Source of the DNA: GCA-2683825 sp965662355
GTDB lineage: Bacteria; Planctomycetota; UBA1135; GCA-002686595
Length of the DNA stretch: 64,000 nt
Direction: 5' to 3'
Assembly (NCBI GenBank): GCA_965662355.1
Contig: CBFIHP010000005.1
Location: forward strand, 1-64,000
A program made the translations under genes and the position numbers. Positions 17,801 through 26,175 of the stretch are shown piece after piece. The notes under the pieces are model-generated. The model was not told the origin of the DNA, did no database searches, and was given only the letters and a program-made list of their open reading frames with translations. The first letter of the stretch is position 1. Each line of letters begins with the position of its first letter.

Positions 17801-20548
17801 AGCCCAGAGGGCCACGGGCCTCCGGCTTTCCAAGAGACCTTCTGTGTATTCGACGCACTGGATCGCATGGTGCGCGAAACGGATCCGTTGGGTCAGACGA
17901 CCTACGTCGAGTACGACAGCCGCGATAATGTGGTGGCCACGTACGACGCACGCGGCCCGATGATGAGCGACCCCCTGGGGCTCTTCGGTGGCGACATCAA
18001 CGACCGCGGCAACCCGGTTCGCACTTGCTACGACGGCCTGGGGCGTCCGTGGTTAAAGCTCGAGGAGCTGCACGTCGCTGGCCAGGGTGATATGCCTTTG
18101 GACACCTCCAACCCTGCCATTCCGAGCGGAATGATCGAGAAGCACTGGGAATGGGACGCTAACGGGCGATGCGTTTCGGAGACCGACGGCAATGGCAACG
18201 CGACGGTCTACGGCTTCGATTCGCTAGATCGCAGAACTTCGCAGACCAACGCCATGGGCTGCGGTCGCATGTGGCTCTTCGATGCCGACGATCACGCGAC
18301 CAGCATGACCGACGAAAACGGTACGGTCCACAGCTTCACGTACGACGGGCTGGATCGCCTCGTTCGACACGATCTCACCCTGGCCGGAACGACCATCCCC
18401 GGTGCCGCTCTGCCGATGCTGGTCGGAACGACCGAACGTGCCTTCGAGTACGACGGTATGTCTCGTCGAACCCTGTCCTACGACAATAACGAGCCCGGTG
18501 ACGTTGGCGATGATTGGGTTGTCGAAACCGTCTACGACTCCCTGGGTCGCATGATCGAGCAACGACAAAATGGCCGTGCGGTCACGTCGTGCTACGACTC
18601 CGACGATCGCTCGCTCCTGGCATACCCGGGCGCGGGACGCATGGTCAGTTTCGTCTACGACGCCCTCGACCAGCCGACCGTGATCGAGGATGCGCGTGCA
18701 CAGATCCAGCAGAACTACATGGGCGATTGCCCCTGCCCGATCGTCAGCCAGTGCGCCAGTTTCCCGGGTCCCAACGTGGCCTTGCAGTGCCAGAACCAGT
18801 TGAATCCGAAGAAGCTGGTCGAGCAGACCGTCGCCACGACGCCCAGTGCGGGGTTTATCGCGCTGCAGTCCCACCAGAGGGAACGGAACGACCGTACGGT
18901 GTTCTCGGACTTCCTGTACCAGAGCCCCTCTGTGAGTCTGGTGCGCGCGCGAGACGACTCGTTGAACTCGATCAACCAGGTCCAGTTCCATCAATTGCTG
19001 GATCCGACCGAGATCACTCCGCTCCTGCAGGTCTATGACGTGCAGTACGGCGCGGCCCAGGAGATCCTGGACGTTTTCGATGGCGTCACCTCGATCATCA
19101 ACAACGTCTTCGACGACGTGTACGTGCACCTGGATGCGCCCTTCGACTACGACGGCGCAAACAGCTGTGGCACGGGCATTCGCACGCAGGACGGGGACTA
19201 CTTCTACCAGTGGGACGGATTGAACCGGCTTCGAGTCGTCACACCGGTGGCAACGCCGAGCATCCCTCTGGCGGAGTACGACTACGACGCTGATCCGTGC
19301 GTCGTCGGTGGCCGACGGGTGCGGGCGGAGGGCCCATTGTCCGGCGAGACGCGTTTCTACTACGACAGCATCCACTGCATCGAGGAGACCGTCGTCAGCG
19401 GCACCGAGGACGTGAAGGTCCAGTTCCTGTACGACCCTTCCGGAGCCGACAACGTGCTGGCCATGGATCTCGACACGAACAGCGACGGCCTGCCCGACGC
19501 GCTGTTTTTCTACGTTCGCGATGCGAACAACAACGTAACGCATCTGGTGGACTCCGCTGGTTTGCCGGCTGAGTTCTACTTCGACGACATGTTCCAGGTT
19601 CCCCTGATCATCGATGCGAGCAGCGGTGTGCAAACGCCCGGGAGCAGCTTCGAGAACCCCTACATGTATCAAGGGCGACGCTTTGATGCGGAGACGGGGC
19701 TCTACTACTTCCGCGGTCGCTACTACGACCCGGAAGACGCCGAGTTCCTCAGCCGCGATCCCCTCGGTTTCTGGGGGGACTCGCATGCGAACGGCAATCC
19801 GATGTCCTTCGAGGCCAACACCTTCCAGAACGGCGGCGATCCGCTGGGTCTCAAGCTGACCCACAAGTTAACCCAGATGGGGGGCAAGGGCGCCTACAAG
19901 ATCTACGACGGGAAGAACCTGATCGGGATCTGGTTCCCGCTCGATAATCGCCTGGACTACTGGGTCAAGGGCAAGAAGTACCGCGGTTCGGGAAGCAGCT
20001 TGACGGTACTTGCCAACAGCAAAGGTGGCTGGAAGAGGGGGCGTCCGCCGATCGGCGCCAAGAAGGCGACGCAAGAGCCGGAGAAGCCGATCTGGACGGT
20101 GCTGACCGAGGCCTACGACGAGACGATCAACAAGCAGGCCTTCAAGATCAAGCTTGGCGCCTCGGTGTGGACCAAGCCGTTGCTCGGTGTCGACGGCAAC
20201 ATCGAATTCCTGTGGCATTGCGGAGAGGGCCGCGGGTACATCTTCCTGACGACGAACGTCCCGGGAGCGAGTGCCGGGAGCACCGGCGCGACCGCCACCT
20301 TCGGCGTCGTGAACGGGCTCGATTCGGGCGCGGACTACGCGGGGACCGCGTACGGCGGCAGTGTCGCCGTGAAGGTCCCGGGTGGACCACCCATCACCTA
20401 CGGAGGAAGCGTTTCTCCGGGCGGTGCCACAACATTCGAGACCGGGGTTTCAACAGGTTCGGGGGTGTCTGGGGGGGCAACCCACACCTGGGAACTCTGG
20501 CGGGGGGAGTCGGTGGCCGACGTGATCGGCAACGCGCTGTTTCAGTGA
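14858..20548 (+). CDS. Large secreted RHS/YD-repeat protein
   Basis: An 1,896-residue exported RHS protein. The signal peptide is at about residues 1-21. It is followed by a DUF6531-like segment (SGEFVLSRTDLDIAGRGMDF, TYRSG, GLGWDANVFMRL) and more than 20 YD-type repeats (patterns such as YDGLDRL, YDANDN, EYDSRDN). An EF-hand-like DINGDGLTNQNKG occurs near residue 497. The RHS-associated core, YMYQGRRFDAETGLYYFRGRYYDP...FLSRDPLG, lies at about 1602-1642, and NGGDPLGLK near 1660 marks the usual border to the variable tail. The final 230 or so residues are Gly-rich, have no toxin motif that I recognise, and start with a lysine-rich stretch. Expected to form a beta-cocoon shell. The divergent upstream gap has a C11 tract, and a good terminator follows at 20591. 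Confidence 0.93.
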   Translation: MRRIYLFALLLSSTVHIAQSTAPGTPSTSAPDRELAPRFQGILQEPYRNPSTGHDASDNPSGTVLLHSGEFVLSRTDLDIAGRGMDFEFTRTYRSGSDHNGPLGLGWDANVFMRLEEHGGIVVCFDGSGRADRYYKKPSAAYRSPAGLYTQLIKDGSGFSLRDRDGMLARFDLDGKLTSVRDRQGNTHDYSYDGLDRLIEVRDSFGRAIDFTYASTRLTQVTDFTGRVVEFTYDGLDRLTQARSPLVTTAPTGATFPNGKREQYTYTGGKLTGVVYPNEVEANSSTPALVNTYGSKNDADLERVIMQSYGGTNGTGIVAGGTLSFEYEFGNGPYVVTTVTDREGNETEYHHSRRGHALVIIEEPDSVAPFVTSYQYNLDGEITRKVMPLGGETLFVYDSANPDRFQQGNLLTQTQLPDARGGDQTQIVCTYTYEPLFNQIRTQTQPRGNDAGYVPPNGGVNSPARYTTSYVYDYMEGAMPAEAVTWLISILPSLLNLGDINGDGLTNQNKGNVVRTERPTVNLLAGSKQAALEGDMLQEIFLLHRYNAFGQLVRSEDPRGNVDVFQYFPENDPDGDGLDLILGADPTSGGYRSSSTRDALIGPNRQDPGPALVLVTSNEYDARGNVTRRTDPRGNDNLFEYNELDQLVVEEDPKLDLGMSTGFQRRHGYDANDNRVVLEVGNWKPDASGIPFQDPLHPWFLHTWLHDILDNIVSETQDATRDGGVPPSVQPEMLTMDFRYDANDNLVRQESPLATNGTDTDNVRTWTYDERDLMFEETRGSGSADESTWMYEYDENRNMTGITDAVDNDAIVGPETHTRLYDGYDRLVSDIDRAGNHLDVTYDPDGRVTDHVRKGPVDGSNPAAVDLEVVHILYDELGRDYQQDIDLFVPVGAIVAGTVTLGEGAMLPGDGRLNVRTEYDANDRVTFHHEDDGEVYSREYDGADRVVREVKPLNDPGLVEQDIALEYDANDNIVRLVETHVSPEGHGPPAFQETFCVFDALDRMVRETDPLGQTTYVEYDSRDNVVATYDARGPMMSDPLGLFGGDINDRGNPVRTCYDGLGRPWLKLEELHVAGQGDMPLDTSNPAIPSGMIEKHWEWDANGRCVSETDGNGNATVYGFDSLDRRTSQTNAMGCGRMWLFDADDHATSMTDENGTVHSFTYDGLDRLVRHDLTLAGTTIPGAALPMLVGTTERAFEYDGMSRRTLSYDNNEPGDVGDDWVVETVYDSLGRMIEQRQNGRAVTSCYDSDDRSLLAYPGAGRMVSFVYDALDQPTVIEDARAQIQQNYMGDCPCPIVSQCASFPGPNVALQCQNQLNPKKLVEQTVATTPSAGFIALQSHQRERNDRTVFSDFLYQSPSVSLVRARDDSLNSINQVQFHQLLDPTEITPLLQVYDVQYGAAQEILDVFDGVTSIINNVFDDVYVHLDAPFDYDGANSCGTGIRTQDGDYFYQWDGLNRLRVVTPVATPSIPLAEYDYDADPCVVGGRRVRAEGPLSGETRFYYDSIHCIEETVVSGTEDVKVQFLYDPSGADNVLAMDLDTNSDGLPDALFFYVRDANNNVTHLVDSAGLPAEFYFDDMFQVPLIIDASSGVQTPGSSFENPYMYQGRRFDAETGLYYFRGRYYDPEDAEFLSRDPLGFWGDSHANGNPMSFEANTFQNGGDPLGLKLTHKLTQMGGKGAYKIYDGKNLIGIWFPLDNRLDYWVKGKKYRGSGSSLTVLANSKGGWKRGRPPIGAKKATQEPEKPIWTVLTEAYDETINKQAFKIKLGASVWTKPLLGVDGNIEFLWHCGEGRGYIFLTTNVPGASAGSTGATATFGVVNGLDSGADYAGTAYGGSVAVKVPGGPPITYGGSVSPGGATTFETGVSTGSGVSGGATHTWELWRGESVADVIGNALFQ

Positions 20549-20590
20549 TGAAACGACGATAGGCGCCTGTTCGCCCCATCGTCGGCACAG

Positions 20591-20631
20591 GCGCCCCCGT
20601 TGGCATCGAGCCGGCGGGGGCGCTTCTTTTT
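20591..20631 (+). terminator. Rho-independent terminator after the RHS gene
   Basis: A perfect 8-bp stem GCGCCCCC (20591-20598) / GGGGGCGC (20616-20623) is followed by TTCTTTTT. It lies about 45 bp after the RHS stop on the plus strand. Confidence 0.85.
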
Positions 20632-20678
20632 GTCCCGGAAGGCCGTGAGCTCGGGCACGCTGCGGCTCGACGCTACTC

Positions 20679-20810
20679 GTGGGACTGTTCGGCGTCAGCG
20701 CGGCGCTGCTTGCCATCGCCATCGAGAACAAACGGGCCTATCGTGAAGCGAAGGTCCTGGACAATCGCCGCGAACCCCTGCTGCACACGATTCGCAAGAA
20801 GGCCTCCTGA
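20679..20810 (+). CDS. Possible small protein, 43 residues
   Basis: A small GTG-started frame lies between the RHS terminator and the lipase gene. It encodes a short hydrophobic N-terminus (GLFGVSAALLAIAIE) followed by a charged, basic tail (NKRAYREAKVLDNRREPLLH, then KK near the end). That shape suits a one-pass membrane peptide with a cytoplasmic tail. There is no clear ribosome-binding site, and no homologous family comes to mind. It sits where an immunity gene for an RHS toxin would usually lie, but it is short and separated by a terminator, so I give it low confidence. Confidence 0.3.
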   Translation: MGLFGVSAALLAIAIENKRAYREAKVLDNRREPLLHTIRKKAS

Positions 20811-20849
20811 ACGCTCGCCCGAGGGCCAACCCGGTGTAGCCTTTGGCCC

Positions 20850-21737
20850 GTGGATACCCAGGGAACTCCGCCGCCGCTCGAGCCCAAACCGATTCCGCGC
20901 GAAACGACGTTTCAAGCGCTCTTCGAACCGGATCTCACGTACGACTTCCTCGCCGGGGCCGCACGCTTTCCTTTCGAGCGCTCCGTCGAGTTCTCCGCGG
21001 TCAATGCATGGTGGTTGGCCGAGCTTTCGTTGCTCTGCTACGTACGCGATCGATCCTTCATCCAGGGCGTGCTCGAACGAGCGGGTCTGACGGCCCCCGT
21101 GTTTTTCGAGGAGGGGGGATCGTTCGCTTTCTGTGTCGAGGATTTCTGTATCTTCCGTGGTACGGACGATATCAGTGACGTTCTCAAGGACCTCGACGCG
21201 GTGATGGTGCTCGATGGGGCAGTCAAGGTTCACCGCGGTTTCCTGCGCGCTCTCGATCTCGTATGGGATGGCATCAATGATCATCTCGGCCCGCGCGAAG
21301 CGGTCTTCGCCGGCCACAGCTTGGGGGGTGCCATGGCAACGCTCGCGGCATGGCGCCGCACGAATACGCGCTGCGCCTACACCTACGGTGCCCCGCGCGT
21401 TGGTAGCAAGGGCCTGCGTGAATCACTCTCCGTTCCGCTCCAGCGCATCGTGAACAACAACGACGTCGTCACGCGATTGCCGCCACCGCTTCGCTACCGA
21501 CACGCCGGCCGGCTCTACTACATCGATGAGAACGGCCGCGTTCTTCCCCTACCCGAACGCTGGGGCCGCATCAAGGAACAGGTCCAGGGGCACGGCAACC
21601 GTGCGCTCGATAATGTCAAACGCTGGCTCGGCGGAGAGTTCGACGCTATTCCATACGACTCCCTTATCGACCACTCACCCCTGCACTATACGCTGCACCT
21701 CTGGAACCACCTGCTCTGGACTTGCGAGCCGCGATGA
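20850..21737 (+). CDS. Class 3 lipase-like alpha/beta hydrolase
   Basis: A 295-residue protein of the lipase class 3 (fungal triacylglycerol lipase-like) family. Key features are the nucleophile elbow FAGHSLGG with Ser157, the downstream YTYGAPRVGS, and VNNNDVVTRLPP carrying the likely catalytic Asp; a His near the C-terminus (DHSPLHYTLHLWNHL) would complete the triad. The start is GTG at 850 of this block (20850). There is no signal peptide, so it may be cytoplasmic or exported by other means. It likely cleaves acyl esters. The upstream RHS gene is separated by a terminator, so co-transcription is not expected. Confidence 0.88.
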   Translation: MDTQGTPPPLEPKPIPRETTFQALFEPDLTYDFLAGAARFPFERSVEFSAVNAWWLAELSLLCYVRDRSFIQGVLERAGLTAPVFFEEGGSFAFCVEDFCIFRGTDDISDVLKDLDAVMVLDGAVKVHRGFLRALDLVWDGINDHLGPREAVFAGHSLGGAMATLAAWRRTNTRCAYTYGAPRVGSKGLRESLSVPLQRIVNNNDVVTRLPPPLRYRHAGRLYYIDENGRVLPLPERWGRIKEQVQGHGNRALDNVKRWLGGEFDAIPYDSLIDHSPLHYTLHLWNHLLWTCEPR

Positions 21738-21797
21738 TCCGTTGGGAGTCGCGGCTCCGCTGTGCGTGAGTTGAGGAGAAATTGTCGCGGCACCGTA

Positions 21798-22292
21798 TCA
21801 TCGCTCGCGTAGCTCGGACTTGAGTTTGCTCGTGTACTGAACCAGCTCGTGAACGAACACGCCTACGCCATCGTAGTTCGCAGAGGCTTTGTGGACCAAG
21901 AGCGGTGCCTTGCGCTCGCCACACCACAGGTGCCGGCCTGTGCCTACGTCCTCGATGAAGATCCTACCGCGTCCGCGTTCAGCAAACTCTGCGACCGGGG
22001 GCAGGATCTCCATGTGGTAGAAAACCAGGAAGTCGGGGTCTTCCTCCACGCATTCGTATCCGAGGGCGGCGAGCTCTTGCTCGAGGGCTTCTAGCAGTTT
22101 CTTGCGTAACAGGGTGTCGTCGACGCGTGGGTCGCCTGTATCGCGCACTTGCGAGGGGTCGAAGCTCCATCTGGTGTAGTGTGACGTGTCGATCGAGGGG
22201 GTGAACGTGATGTTGACATACTCCGTCACTTCGGAAGTTGCGCAACCGAGAGTGAAGGACAGGGCTAGTACGGTGAATGCGTTCTTCCTCAT
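21798..22292 (-). CDS. DUF4136 family lipoprotein
   Basis: A 164-residue lipoprotein with a lipobox LGC at Cys17. The body matches the DUF4136 pattern: SHYTRWSFDP near the front, then DDTLLRKKLLEALEQELAALGYECVEEDPDFLVFYH, and a C-terminal region with weakly conserved strands. Function of the family is not known. Its ATG at 22292 overlaps the stop of the upstream alpha/beta hydrolase (ATGA), so the two are likely co-translated. Last gene of a minus-strand set beginning at 26016. Confidence 0.82.
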   Translation of the reverse strand: MRKNAFTVLALSFTLGCATSEVTEYVNITFTPSIDTSHYTRWSFDPSQVRDTGDPRVDDTLLRKKLLEALEQELAALGYECVEEDPDFLVFYHMEILPPVAEFAERGRGRIFIEDVGTGRHLWCGERKAPLLVHKASANYDGVGVFVHELVQYTSKLKSELRER

Positions 22293-23164
22293 TCGCGCGC
22301 TCCGGGCGTGTCGATCGGTGTCTCGACCTCGAGCAAATCGATGAGGCCGCGCCGCAGCCCGGCGATGACGTCGCGCACTTCCTCCTGGCGCTTCTTGGTC
22401 ACACTGTGCCCCTCCTCCATCATGACGACGACATAGACGTAGGGGTTTCGCTCGAAGCGTCGGATCGAGAACGCGATGGTCTCGAAGGGCACCAGATCAT
22501 CGTCGGTTCCGTGCAGGATCACGATGGGACATTGGATGCGATCCAGGATCGGCTCCAGCAGCTCGACCTGGTCGTGACACGCGTACATTTCATTGTTGGA
22601 GATGCGAAGGAAGTCGACCAGGAAGGGGCTGACGATCCTCCAGCGTGCGATTTCGTTGTACCAGCGCACCTCCTCGAGTTCGGGGTTCAACCCACCGGCG
22701 ACGATGATCAAGCCGCTGACCTTGTCGGGATTGTCCGCCGCGAGTCGTGTCGCGATGGGGCCCCCGAGCGAGTGTCCGACGAGGATGGGCCACAGTCCAT
22801 TGCGCTTTTCGAGCAGGGGAGCGATAGCCGCGGCCTGTTCCTCGAAGGAGACCACCGCCTTTAGCGGGCGTGATTCGCCGTAGCCGATGCGATCGACGGC
22901 AATCGTCTCGACGCCCCCGACCGGATTGCGCAAGTAGTCGACGTACATCGACGAGCGCCCCGGCGAACCGTGGATGAAGATGACACGCGGATTTCCTGGC
23001 GATGGATCGATCAGATACGAGAGCACCCGACCCGCGTGTCCCTCGACAGGTAGAAACTCGCGTTGTATCTCCGCTTCGTCCCCTGAGTAGTCGAGCCCGA
23101 ACTTGCAGCCGGTAAGGAAGCAAAGTGCCAGGAGCACGGTTCTCTTGAACAACAGGGCCTTCAC
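22289..23164 (-). CDS. Alpha/beta hydrolase, putative lipoprotein
   Basis: A 291-residue alpha/beta hydrolase from GTG 23164. A lipoprotein signal is seen (LLALCFLTGC, Cys20); a longer reading frame to 23320 adds 52 residues of Arg-rich sequence that does not look native. Motifs: IFIHGSPGR (oxyanion hole), DRIGYGESRP, GHSLGG with nucleophile Ser132, VILHGTDDDLVP with the acid near 226, and EEGHSV with the His near 257, so the triad is complete. Substrate unknown. It lies 41 bp after the GT-C/TPR gene and overlaps the DUF4136 gene by four bases. Confidence 0.87.
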   Translation of the reverse strand: MKALLFKRTVLLALCFLTGCKFGLDYSGDEAEIQREFLPVEGHAGRVLSYLIDPSPGNPRVIFIHGSPGRSSMYVDYLRNPVGGVETIAVDRIGYGESRPLKAVVSFEEQAAAIAPLLEKRNGLWPILVGHSLGGPIATRLAADNPDKVSGLIIVAGGLNPELEEVRWYNEIARWRIVSPFLVDFLRISNNEMYACHDQVELLEPILDRIQCPIVILHGTDDDLVPFETIAFSIRRFERNPYVYVVVMMEEGHSVTKKRQEEVRDVIAGLRRGLIDLLEVETPIDTPGARE

Positions 23165-23205
23165 GCAAGAGAAGCTACCACATCGAGCACTACCGGGACT
23201 TCGCG

Positions 23206-26016
23206 CTACCCCCCGGTTTTCGCCCGGTTCTCCCAGGCCTCTTGCGCTTCGCCGGAGTCGATCTTGTCGATGATGTCGGCGATCTGTTTCAGCGCGTCGT
23301 TGCGAGCGGACTCTTCCCAATCGCTGGGCGGCCTGATACCGCCTGCCCGCAGGAGAGCACCCCGGGCCGCGTCGAAGCGTCCTCGTTTGAGCAGGTACAT
23401 TCCGTACTCGAGGTGCACCGAGAAATCCTTGGGCATGCGTTCCACCGCCAGGCGCAACGTATCCAAGGCTTCGCCGTGTCGCCCGCGGATCTTCAACAGG
23501 CGCGACATCAACAGCAGACCCCCCCCATGGTTGGGTTGCATGTCGAGGACGCGGTTGAGGAAGGTCTCGGCCATGTCGAGCTCGCCACGCCGCATGTCGA
23601 CCGAACCGATGCGGTACAGCGTGTCCGCGGAGTGGTTCGGGTGCTCGATCAGGCTCTGGCGCAGGAGTGCCACGTATTGCTTGGGTGCTAGCTCGTAGGC
23701 CGCGACGAGATAGGGCAGAGCTTCCTCGATGGCTCCCGAATTCAGGAGGAAGGCGCCGAAGTCGTAGTTGTTCTCGAAGTTCGGCGCATGCCTGACCGCG
23801 TTGCGAAACGCGGCGATGGCTTCGGTTGCGGCATTGCGCTGGACGAGAGCCTTGGCCTTGAGATACCAGGCGTGCCCATGGCGTGGGTCGGCGCGGGTTG
23901 CTTGTTCCAGCCAGGTGAGCGCATCCGAGGCATCGCCACGGCCCAGCCGGATGGCACCGAGGATCACCATCGGCTCAGGGTGTGAGGGCCGGAGTTCGTG
24001 GAGCTCGCGGGCGTGGAACTCCGCCTCGCCCTCCTTGCCTTCCTCGCTCAACGTACGAGCCAGTAGCAGGCGCGTGTCGTAATCCCCGGGCTGCAACTCG
24101 AGGGCCTTCTCGAAACGCCCGCGTGCTTGGGCGAATTGCTCCTCCTCGAGCAGCAACTGCCCGTAGTTCAAATGAGCCTCGAGGTAGTTCGGCTGCAGCG
24201 ACAGAGCGCGCTTGAACGACTCGACCGCGTCCGCCGTGTCCCCGGAGAAGCGCTGAGCGACGCCGAGGGCCGTGTACAGCTTTTCGAGTTCGAGATAGTC
24301 CATCAGCACGGTGATGCCTTGTTGGCGTGCGTCGTGGGCTTGTTGCTCGATCTCCGAAACGCGTGTGATCAGCTGGTTCAGGATGGCGATCGGTGTGGCG
24401 TAACCCTCGCGGGGGTCCAGCTTGGCTTGCAGGATGTAGCACCAGGCAAGCCCCAGGTTGACCTGCAGAAAGTCCTGCGAGGTCACCATCAGGTCGGTCT
24501 GCCATCTGCCGAGGGGATCTCCGGCCTTGGGTGCGGATTGCTTGGCCTCGATCAGGAGATCGCTGGCCCGCTCGAAGGCCTGGAAAGCGTTGGCGAGGGC
24601 TTCGGGATCCTCGGTCGCCTGCAGTTCATTCAGGTACACCCGCCCGAGACCCCATTGCGCATAGACACTGCGCGGCGACTGCTCGGCGGTGCGCTCGAAG
24701 AGAGTCTTCTCGTTCTTCCAGATACCGATGCGCTCGAAACTCTTCAGGCCATAGGCGCCCGAGATCAGGACTCCGGCGATCCAGGCGACCGGGAGCGGCA
24801 AGCGGCGCAAGAGAAGGCAAGCCGCCAGCGCGAAACCGAAGACCGGGACATAGAGGAAGCGATCCGACAAGGGAAAGCGTCCCAGTGACTGGATGCTGAT
24901 GAGAACCGGCAGGATGCCGGCGGGGATCAGGAGCAGCCCGAAGAGCCCCGGACGCCAGCGCTTCTTCCAGGCGAAGTACAGCCCGACTCCGAAAGCTACG
25001 ATCGAGCCCAGGGCGATGAGGATCTTTGGATCCAGAAGCGCCACGTGTGGCCGGAAGGGGCGGAACAGGTTCAGTTCGAGAGGCGCGACAAGCAGGCTGA
25101 TCGATCCGCCCAGAAGCTCCGCACGCAAGAGCCACTCGCGTACGAAGCCCACCGCAAAAATAGTCGTTTGGCGGTCGAACCCGGCCCATGCGGAACCGAA
25201 GACCTGCATCCTCATGCCGAGGTAGCCCATGAGCACGAGGACGAAAGGGGCATAAGCTCGCAGGGGATGGCGCATCTCGTTCAACCACCAGCGAACACCT
25301 GAGCGTTGCGTGGGCTTCTTCGCGACGTGGGATCCGCGGCCCACATCCAGGGCGACGATCAAGAGAATCGTGGCGGCCGCGAGCTCTTTCGCCAGGAGCC
25401 CGAGCAGAAAGGCACCCGCTGCCAGAAGTGGCACGCCCCGCGAGCCCCGATCGCGCCAGCGCACGAAGCAGAGCAACGATGAGAGACAAAAGACACCGAA
25501 TAGGGGATCGTTCAGTGCCGAGATCCATGCGACCGATTCGACGTGGGTGGGATGCAGGCCAAAGAAGAGCGCCGTGAAGCCCGCGATCCACGTATTACCC
25601 GTCAAGGCACTGCCCACCAAACGCCGCGCCAGGAAGAAACAGACGGCGGTCGCGACCAGATGGACCAGCACGCAGAAGGCATGGAAGAACACCGGGGAAG
25701 GCCCGAACGTACACCACACGAGCGTCATCGAAATGGCGCTCAGTGGTCGCCAGTACGCGATCCGTTCGGCGTTCTCTACCTCGAGAAAGTCCCAATAGCC
25801 GCGCGTGAAGGCGGTGGGGATATGTGCGATGTCCGTGATGTAGGGGTTGCGCCCGACGAGCAGGACGTCGTCGTAGACCAATTCGCCGCCCAGGGAGCGT
25901 GCATAGATCCCTCCCGTGATGAGCAGTACCAGGGCGAGCCACAAGGCCGTCGCCCCCCCGGACCGCGGGGGGGGGGCTCTCCCTTCACGATCGGCGCTCG
26001 TCTGGTCTTCGGCCAC
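23206..26016 (-). CDS. TMTC-like GT-C membrane protein with C-terminal TPRs
   Basis: A 936-residue protein. The N-terminal half (about 25-440) has 10 or so membrane helices. The first loop has VYDDVLLVGRNPYI, with the acidic pair typical of GT-C glycosyltransferases, and later FFGLHPTHVESVAWIS, which closely resembles the conserved FALHPVHVEAVAWI of the TMTC/DUF1736 family. The C-terminal half (about 470-930) is a long series of TPRs (patterns such as YLEAHLNYGQLLLEEEQFAQ). It could transfer a sugar from a lipid carrier to a protein, as TMTC proteins do with mannose. A C10 tract lies at coding bases 41-50, in codons 14-17. Upstream gene of an operon with the hydrolase and DUF4136 genes. Confidence 0.87.
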   Translation of the reverse strand: MAEDQTSADREGRAPPPRSGGATALWLALVLLITGGIYARSLGGELVYDDVLLVGRNPYITDIAHIPTAFTRGYWDFLEVENAERIAYWRPLSAISMTLVWCTFGPSPVFFHAFCVLVHLVATAVCFFLARRLVGSALTGNTWIAGFTALFFGLHPTHVESVAWISALNDPLFGVFCLSSLLCFVRWRDRGSRGVPLLAAGAFLLGLLAKELAAATILLIVALDVGRGSHVAKKPTQRSGVRWWLNEMRHPLRAYAPFVLVLMGYLGMRMQVFGSAWAGFDRQTTIFAVGFVREWLLRAELLGGSISLLVAPLELNLFRPFRPHVALLDPKILIALGSIVAFGVGLYFAWKKRWRPGLFGLLLIPAGILPVLISIQSLGRFPLSDRFLYVPVFGFALAACLLLRRLPLPVAWIAGVLISGAYGLKSFERIGIWKNEKTLFERTAEQSPRSVYAQWGLGRVYLNELQATEDPEALANAFQAFERASDLLIEAKQSAPKAGDPLGRWQTDLMVTSQDFLQVNLGLAWCYILQAKLDPREGYATPIAILNQLITRVSEIEQQAHDARQQGITVLMDYLELEKLYTALGVAQRFSGDTADAVESFKRALSLQPNYLEAHLNYGQLLLEEEQFAQARGRFEKALELQPGDYDTRLLLARTLSEEGKEGEAEFHARELHELRPSHPEPMVILGAIRLGRGDASDALTWLEQATRADPRHGHAWYLKAKALVQRNAATEAIAAFRNAVRHAPNFENNYDFGAFLLNSGAIEEALPYLVAAYELAPKQYVALLRQSLIEHPNHSADTLYRIGSVDMRRGELDMAETFLNRVLDMQPNHGGGLLLMSRLLKIRGRHGEALDTLRLAVERMPKDFSVHLEYGMYLLKRGRFDAARGALLRAGGIRPPSDWEESARNDALKQIADIIDKIDSGEAQEAWENRAKTGG
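25967..25976 (-). repeat. C10 tract (coding strand) near the start of the GT-C/TPR gene
   Basis: Ten G on the plus strand, read as ten C in the gene, at coding bases 41-50, spanning the A-P-P-P codons. A G7 run on the coding strand follows at 25953-25959. Such long homopolymers near a start codon can slip. Confidence 0.7.
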
Positions 26017-26101
26017 TGGGAGGTCCTAGCATTTCTCCGTTGGAGGGTCACCTGCCGAGGCCTCTTCCGCGTGATCTTTGCCCGACTCTACTTACAAAGA
26101 A

Positions 26102-26134
26102 CGCCGGGCCGCCCTCGGTGAGAGCGGCCCGGCG
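26102..26134 (-). terminator. Rho-independent terminator after the matrixin gene
   Basis: A perfect 11-bp inverted repeat (26102-26112 with 26124-26134) followed on the minus strand by TTCTTTGT. It lies 41 bp beyond the stop of the matrixin gene. Confidence 0.82.
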
Positions 26135-26175
26135 CAAGAGCCTGTGCGCTGCCTCTTTTCAGGGGCAGAAACCTA

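Noticed and set aside
14858..20548. Tandem YD repeats considered as a DNA repeat or CRISPR-like array
   Set aside because: The repetition is at protein level, irregular in length and without identical DNA units.
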